The notes beneath the pieces are model-generated. The model did no database searches, was not told the origin of the DNA, and saw only the letters and a program-made list of their open reading frames with translations. 64,000 nt of DNA. Origin: Calliopum simillimum (taxonomy: Eukaryota; Arthropoda; Insecta; Diptera; Lauxaniidae). The stretch's first letter is position 1. The number at the start of each line of letters is the position of its first letter. Made by a program: the position numbers and the translations under genes. The stretch spans positions 15,935,187 through 15,999,186 of the forward strand of contig OX638368.1 in assembly GCA_951812925.1 (NCBI GenBank). Direction: 5' to 3'. Positions 14,501-23,500 of the stretch are shown in pieces.

Positions 14501-17500
14501 GCAGCTTCAATGCAGCGCAGTAAAGTTGAATTTTTGTGTAAAATAAACTTCCTATCGTTGAAAATCAGAACCAATAAATTTCAGTTGTGTTGATGCAGCA
14601 GCATGGTAGTGGTATGCTTGCTCATCGCATATGCGTGTGTGTCTTTGTCTGTGTGTGTGTGTGTGTTTGGTATGGGAGTGTAAGTAGCAAGAAATGCGTA
14701 TAATTAAATTTAGTACGGGGTTTCACAGCAGATGTTTGCAATTCGACTCAAAGCGATAATTAACAATTTCTGCTGAGTAAGAAGATGGCAGGAGGAAGGG
14801 GCGGCAGGATCCCTCTACCAGTGCACACTGGTGCGAGTGTAATGGACGCTAAAAATGGAGAAGACATGGTGGGAATACTTTAACGTCGTCGTCGTCGTCG
14901 CAGTGTTTGCTTGTGTTAACGAGCTTAAGTGCTGTTGGTTTTGTGGGAAATTACATGTTTTCTTTTTGTTTCTGTCTGTGTATTTTATAAATAAAGAAAT
15001 TTGTTTTGTTTTTTTTTTTTTAATGCGAACTTTACATTTTCTCTGCTCTGCTCTGTTGCTTTTGATTTTATTGAGATTTCAATATTGTTTCTGTTGTTGT
15101 TGTTGTTTTTGTGGTAACTATAAATTTTGTATTATGTTTGTCCAATAAAGCATACAAAATTAATTGAATTATGAAAGCTCTTAAATTTCAATTATTGAAT
15201 TTTTATTGATTTTATTGTTATTAAAATTTAATTCAGATTATGCAATGGGGCTTCGGAAAATATTTTGCTTGTGGTATGTTTGGAAATCAAAAGGAGGTTT
15301 TGAAGTAACAAGAAAATATAAATTTAGGTTTATTAAATACAATGTTTTATTTAGTTGAATACTTCCAAATTATGCCGCTATTTGATTTGCAACATTTAGT
15401 TCAACATGACGTATGAGTAATATTATTTGAAATTTTGCGCAATATGATGTCAAAAGTAATGTCATAATGTTAAATGGCTACCATTGTGACAAAAATTGAA
15501 AAAATTTGACTTTATTTTCACAAAAAGTTTACCTAAGCACGTAGAATTAATGATAATGAGTTGAAAAAATGATATTGTTCAAATGAGTTGATAACTCTTT
15601 GTGTTTGAACTGTTTCTCGCAAAATACCTGGCTCCAAATTTATTAGCATTAGAATTAGAATAAGAACTATTGTGGTAACCATGATGAGACTTGATTAGAA
15701 TTCAGTCCATAGGCGCATGATAAATTAATGCCAATATGTTCCTTGGGGGTTAGGTGCTCACCTCAGAAGTAGAGCGGTACGCGTTAGAAAAGTAACAAAG
15801 TCTGTGTCTTGCTAAGCTGTCACAGTGGCATAGAATGTGTTCTGCAGTCTCCTCATCTTCATTATAGAATCTACAGAATTTATCCTGGACTAAACTCATG
15901 TTGTAGAGGTGCTTCCTTACTGGGCAAATCTGAGAAATCCTGTTACAGTAAGTATGCCTTTCCAGTTTTGCATAAGTAATTGTTTAGTCCTTTGATTGGA
16001 AACACCTGGCATGAATGCTTTTGATTGTGTGTGGACTAGGCTGTTTAGGTTTAGTTTAATAAAACTCCAAGGTGGGCTGCAGAATGGATTAGGATTGCAA
16101 GCTCATCTGCTGTTTCATTACCTTCAATTTCACTGTGTCCAGGTACCCAAATGAGGCGAACTATATTACGGGAGGCAAGTCTGATGAGCAGTTGAAGGCA
16201 CTCCTAGACTAAAAACGATGTTATTCGGAAGGAGTTTAATAACTAGAAAACATTCTATCATATTCTCTCAGGCAAGGCTCCGCCTGAACCCATATATACA
16301 AAAATTTTTTTATGCGGCCTACCCTATATACGCCAGCTCCAACTCCTTCATGGGTTTTAGAGCCATCTGTGTACCATAGGTGGTAATCACCAATGAATTA
16401 AGGTCGCTCTTTTTCCTGCTGGAGAATGTAACTTGGAAATTGTGCAGAAAGTTATATTTGGGTAAGCAGTAATCACTGATAGTTAAAAAAAGGCTTTTGT
16501 TGGTGTTCAGCTCCTTCCCTAGGGCAAAATGTTTGATAGTTCTAGCCCTTCTTTCAACTAGTAATATAAGTTTCGTTACAAACCTCAGCGCACCCTTCCT
16601 TATCTCCAGATGCAAAGGAGGTAGATCAAGCGCTATTTTCAAGGGGTGGTTTTCATCGCTCCTGTAACTGAAACACAAGCCATTATTTGTAGTTTACATA
16701 GTTTGACTTGTGCCAATTTTTGTTGCACCTTTTTATACCATATGAGTGCACCATAGTTAGCAATGGGTCTGACAATGGAAGTATACATCCAGTGGCTGAG
16801 TCCACAGTTTTTACCTAGAAGGCTTCTACTGGTATATAGTGCAGCACTTGCCCTCCGTATTGTGTTTTCCAGATGAGAGTTCCAAGTGAGCTTTTCATCT
16901 AGAACTACACCAATATATTTAATCTGAATGGAAAATGGTATCACTATTCCATTAAGATAGAGTTCCCACAATAGTCATTTTTTTGGTGGTCTTTTGGGGA
17001 TTAACCTTTAGACCAGAGTATACACACCAACCGGCTACTAAGTTAAGTGCCTCTTGTAATCTAGATGAGATATTTACCTCGAATAAGGACTGCGACATCG
17101 TCGGCATATCCTTACACTTCAAAACTGTTTGAACTGAGCAGGTGCAGAAGCTCATCAACCACAATGGACCAAATGAGCGGATATAATACTTCGCCCTGAG
17201 GACACCCCTCTGAAATCTGAGCTTCAGTTCAACGTCACCCAGAGCTGTATTATCCAAATTCATTGCCTTGTTATAAACTAATTCTCTAACTATCTTCAAT
17301 ATAAATGGCAAGCACAATGACATTTGACACCTTTTTTAAAAATTATGGCACATTCACATTATGACATTTATTTTGCTACACCTTGTACAATAGGGCTGTT
17401 CAAAAAAACATTTTTTTTCGAATTTCTTAGATATACTTTGGCATCACGTTCTACATCATGACAGAATATCCCATAAATTTTTTCAGATTTTTAAATGCAT

Positions 17501-20500
17501 TTTTAAAGGTGGCTCAAAGCAAAAATATATTTTTAATATTTTTTTTTAGCATTAATTTTAAAATGTTGGCAAACAATTTGAAAAATTTGTTTTAGAGTAA
17601 CTTAAAAACATTCATTTTGTTTGTTTTTTAATGAACTTTAAAACCTATGTTGTAATTTTGAGAAAAAAAAATTTTACACTTCTTAAAAAGCGAAAAACTG
17701 CCTTAAAAAGGCGAAATTTAACGGTTTTTCAAAGAAAAAAGTCATCGTGCTTTAAACGAAATGAACATTTTTAATTTACAAGATCTCATTCAAAAGAACT
17801 TTTTAAAACCTTCATGACAAGACATGTTAAGACTTTTTCGGGCCAGCAGGCTCAATAATATAACGTTTGAAACATGGTAATGCAGCCCCGTAAAAGGCAA
17901 AACGCTTTTTTACTCAAGAGGGAGGCATCTTACAAAAAAGTGCACATAGCATAAAATGCTAAGAATCATCCAAGGAACAAGTGTGAATTGATTTTTTTTT
18001 ATTTTGTTTTAGAAAAAAAATTTTTTTAACGTCATTTTTAATAAATTTAAAAAAAAAAAAAAAAACATTTCACACTTGTTCCTTGGATGATTCTAAGAAT
18101 TTTACGCCACGTGCACTTTTTTGTAAGATGCCTCCCTCTTGAGTAAAAAAGCGTTTTGCCTTTTACGGGGCTGCATTACCATGTTTCAAACGTTATATTA
18201 TCGAGCCTGCTGGCCCAAAAAGTCTTAACATGTCTTGTCATGAAGGTTTTTAAAAGCTCTTTTGAATGAGATCTTGTAAATTAAAAATGTTCATTTCGTT
18301 TAAAGCGTGATGACTTTTTTCTTTGAAAAACCGTTAAATTTCGCCTTTTTAAGGCAGTTTTTCGCTTTTTAAGAGGTGTAAAATTTTTTTTCTCAAAATT
18401 ACAACATAGGTTTTAAAGTTCATTAAAAAACAAACAAAGTGAATGTTTTTAAGTTACTCTAAAACAAATTTTTCAAATTGTTTGCCAACATTTTAAAATT
18501 AATGCTAAAAAAAAATATTAAAAATATATTTTTGCTTTGAGCCACCTTTAAAAATGCATTTAAAAATCTGAAAAAATTTATGAGATATTCTGTCATGATG
18601 TAGAACGTGATGCCAAACAAAGTATATCTAAGAAATTCGAAAAAAATTTTTTTTTTGAACAGCCCTATTGTACAACACATTTGAGAAAAGGTATTTTTTA
18701 TATTACTTTCTAAATAAATTTTTAAAATTTTTATTATTACATCTTTCTATATTAAACAAAAGGTACTACTTTAAGGACTATTCTATTCAATATATTTTCA
18801 GAACTTTTTATCTTTTTTTGGCAAATTGTACTATTTTTAGTACTTGTTTAATACACCTAATTTCACTTACTTTTGAAAGGTAATAATCACTGAATCTATT
18901 AGTAAATAAGAAATTTTTCGTATTTGATAAAAAGTACTATTTTTAGTACTTTATATATATTAGGCCGGGTCAATTTGTTCGGGAGGCAAAAAATTGGCAA
19001 AGAGTATGGCAACAAAAAAATCTATGGAAAATTCTATAAAACTTTGCCCAAAAAACCATGGGTCTAAAATCAATATCGAGCCGCCGTAAATTGCGTTGAA
19101 GTTTTGTATGTAGTACTTTAAAATACAATAAGAAAAATAAAAAATTCAAATTTTTTTTTACTTGTTTCATATAAAATTATTCAAAGTATTTGAATTTTTT
19201 GTTTTTTTTTTTATTGAATTTTAAAGTACTACATACAAAACTTCAACGCAATTTACGGCGGCTCGATATTGATTTTAGACCCATGGTTTCTTGGGCAAAG
19301 TTTCTTGGAATTTTTCGTAGATTGTTTTGTTGCTATACTCTTTGCCGCAAAATAATTTGACCCGGCCTAATATATATGTATAGTAATTATATTTTTTTTT
19401 CATTAAAAATATTTTGAAAGATTTTAAAAGCGATCTGAAGCAATTTTTTTTGTAATCTGAGTACAAAAAAAGTACTAAAAATACTACTTTTGGTTAAATA
19501 AGAAAAATTTATTTTTTACTTATAGATTCAGTATTTATGACCTTTCCAAACTAGGTCAGAACATGAATATTTGTGTACTAAAAAAGTACTAAGAATAGTA
19601 CCAAATTGTACTAAAAATAGTACTTTTTGCCAAATACAAAAAATTTACCAAAAACGTACTAGAAAAGGTTCTGAAAATTTACTAAGAAGTACTAGAAAGA
19701 GTTATTAAAAAAGGAAATTTTGTCATATGTATATAAAAAGATATAGGCTGTGATCATCTCACTTTTTTCGAAATTTGCAGTTGGGTTCTCTGATTTTTAT
19801 AAAAATTCACAGAGATGTTCTTAGTGCTTAGCATGGCGGGACTCAGAAAAAAAAATTGCATCGATTTTTTGCAAAAACACCACTTGGACACTCTGAAGTT
19901 CCATGCCCATAACTTGGAAAAAAATTTTTTTTTCGCAAAACTAATAATGAAAGGTCTCCATGCTAAGCACATAGAACATCTCTGTGAATTTTTATAAAAA
20001 TCAGAGAACCCAACTGCAAATTTCGAAAAAAGTGAGATGATCACAGCCTATACTAAAAACGTTCTAAAAAATTACTAAGGAAGTAATAAAAGTGGTACTT
20101 CTTGTCAAATACAAAAATAAAAAAAAAAAAAAAAATACATATACTCTTTGCTTATAGCCTAGTTCAGTTTACCTTTCCAAATTTGGTCAAAACATACAAA
20201 TTGTTGATTTTGATTGCATCACAAATAATAGGGTGAACACTGAAAATGCTATGGGGATACCTTAAAGGACTAAAATGGCGACTAAATACAAATGATTTTT
20301 CCCACGAGGAGAAAGTAAATTACTCATTTAGATTAAATCACAATTACAATTTATGTAAACAGAAACGTGCCATGAATTGCATTGAAAAAGTTTTGTTTAG
20401 TTTTGTATGTTTTTTAATTTAAAGTTTATGTTTTCCTTTTCAAATTAAATTAGCAAAGTTGTAACGAAATTCTAACAGCAGCAGTAAAGTATAACAAAGC

Positions 20501-23500
20501 GCGTTAAGAACTTTAGTTTGTTTCTTTTTCATCCTTAGTAATTAAGTAATTAGTTTACTTATCAAAGCCAGTTTTTTATTTAAGTTATGCCATACATTAG
20601 TACTCCTCGTGCAAGCGAAGAGTTTTATGCCTTGTTGGAAAGAACTAAATGTGGTCTACAACTTGGAATGGTTAACTATTTTTTATTAAAACGCAAAGTC
20701 AAGAAACAAACACACAGTACAACAGCGCGTAAAAGGATAAAAAGCATTAGGATACAACGGGTCAGCGAGCGGAAGAGCAGCGAGCAAGTGAGCAGCACAG
20801 CGGCAGCCTACACTTAAGCAGCTGCAACAGCTACAGACCATTCATTTAAAGTTCCCAAGATAAATAAACGTTTATTAAAATGTGGCAACCTTGCTGCAGG
20901 CAAAAAGAAGAAAAACCAGTAAACGTTGTAACGTTGGGAGGATTCGCGTGCTCCTCGGCAAAGGAAGCAGCAATGCAGTAATGCTACACACTCTCGTCCA
21001 CAACTACCCCCCTCTTTGTAGGAATTAGAAATTTATTACACAGCAAGAAAAACGATATAAAAAAAGAGAAAAAACCAAAATGTATAAAGGATGAAATGGA
21101 AAAAAAATCCAGACAGGACGCGCAACTGTGCTGTAAAAGTGCAAAATTTTAGCACTAAAGGGCATGTAATTTATGTGGGTGTGCAACTTAAATGCTTTTG
21201 ATGTTGATAATGATAATGCTCATCATAATGTTGTTGTTCTTGTTCTGACGATGTTGATGTTGCTGATGATGATGATGATGATGAGCTTTTTCATGTTAAT
21301 GACGTTGATTTGACGCATACGTTGGTGCTGACTTTAGCAATTTCTGGTGTTTTTTCCATGTTTTATGGCAACCTTATAATGTTAGAAGTTTATTACACTC
21401 ACAGTGTCAGAATTCACGTGTACCTCATAATGGTAATGAGCGTCATAATGTTATGTTATATATTTTTTTTTTTTTGGTAAAAAAGATTTATATTAATTTT
21501 TTGCTTAATATCAATAACAAGAGTGTTAACATAAAACAGCGCATAAATTTAGTGATTTTTTGTACTTTTTATTAACAAAGATTTTCTTTTGAGAAACACC
21601 TATACAAAGTAATGTCTCAGCACTTTTGGGTCTCAAGTTGAGGAACTCAAAGACACAGGAGAATGCGATTTTTTTTTGCCATCAAAAGAGAGTATTTTGC
21701 AATTCTATACGTATTGTAACAAGATTTGACTTGCATTTTTTTTAGAACTTTTTAGTACTAAGTATACAAAAAAGTAATGAATTAGGCTATAATCAAAAAG
21801 TGAATTTTTTGATATTGGACAAAAGGTACTAGAACTAAGATTACAAAAATTGGAAACAAATGAGGCTATAAGTACAAAAAATTTTTTTGGTATATGACAA
21901 AAAGTTTTATTTTACTTTTTAGTACTAAGATTACCAAAAAAGGGCAATGAATTATGCTATAAATAAAAAGTAAATTTTTTGGTTTTTGACAAAAGCTACT
22001 ATTTGCAGTCGTTTTTAGTACTAATTTTGTAGTACTAGTTTTTATAACTTTTTAGTACTAAGATTGGAAAAAGGCATTAACTAAGCTGTAAGTAAACAGT
22101 AAGTTTTTTTAATTTTTGACGAAAGGTACTATTTTTATTACTTTTTCGTACTAAGGTTAGAAAAAGGTAATGAATTTCGCTACAAAAGGTACTATTTTTA
22201 GTACTTTTTAGTACTAAGAATACAAAAAAGGTATTTAATAAGTAAAAAGTAATTATTTTGTAATTTGACGAAAGGTACTATTTTCATACTTTTTTAGTAC
22301 AAAGAATATAAAAAAGTAAAGAGCTAGGCTATAAGTAAAAAGTAATTTTTTTTTTTGTTTGTGACAAAAGGAACTGTCTTTAGTTCTTTTTTAGAACTAA
22401 GATTAGAAAAAAGGTAATAAACTACGCTATAAGTACAAAGTACATTTCTTGGTTTTGCAAAAGGTACTGTTTTTAGTACTTTTTAGTACAATTATTATTA
22501 ATATAGTAAAGAGCTAGGCTGTAAGTAAAAGCTTTTTTTTTTGGTTTTTGATATTTTTAGTTCTTTTTTAGTACTTAGTTTAGAAAAAAGTTAAGGTTAA
22601 TATTTCCAGAATGTTTTTAGTACTTTTTTCGTACTAAGATTGTAAAAAAATGTCATGAACTGGGCCATAAGTATAAAGTACATATTATGGTTTTGACAAA
22701 AGGTACTATTTTTAGCACTTTTTTAATACTTAGGTTAGAATAGTAAATTTTTTGATATCTTGGATATTTTTAAAGCGATTTTCATGTTCTGATCAGTTTT
22801 AGAAAGGCAGTCCAATGTTGCTATTTTGACTATTTGAGAAAAAGTACTACTTTTGATCCTTTTTTAGTAGGGGAAAGTGGGAAGTGGGGTAAAGTGGGAA
22901 ATGCCCCTTTTCGGGCAAACTAACAAAGTATAGCTGTCATGCACTTCTGACATGTACTTGCAATGACCGTAAACAAATCTTTATGGTATAGCGATGCGTG
23001 CATACGTATTTTTGTGACCTCTGGAATCAGGTAAAGTTTTTAAGTGATTTTAAAATTTCATTTTGAAATTTTTAAGCATCGATATTTTTACTGTTTCTTG
23101 AGATAAACCGATTGTAAGTACATAAAAATATTCTTTGTAGTCTTAATTTTGATAACGCAAAAGGGTTCCATGTAATTCATAGAGTGAAAGAATGAAGCTC
23201 ACATTTTTTGCAAAATGTGGTATCGGGGTAAAGTGGGAAATTTTTATGGGGTAAAGTGGGAAATGTTATTTCACGATTGCTAGTCCCCACTTGTCAACGT
23301 ATTATACTATTTCATGATCCAAATAAGTGTTGTACATTTATATTGTGAGTAAACACTTCGGAAAAGCCAAGCGAGTTGCAAAAAGCAGTTGAGAAAAAAC
23401 GTTTAGCAAATAAACGGAAGAAAGAGGGAAACGAATCACAAAAAATAGAGTACCAGGAGCAAAAAAGCACCACCAGCAAAGAAAGCGTCAAAGAAGAAAC

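Noticed and set aside
19754..20044. 96- and 60-codon frames on both strands
   Set aside because: They lie entirely inside the 311-bp palindrome and mirror each other; not genes.
20587..20817. 76-codon plus frame in a less AT-rich stretch
   Set aside because: No domain, no acceptor or donor with matching frame, and basic/serine-rich composition typical of chance frames.
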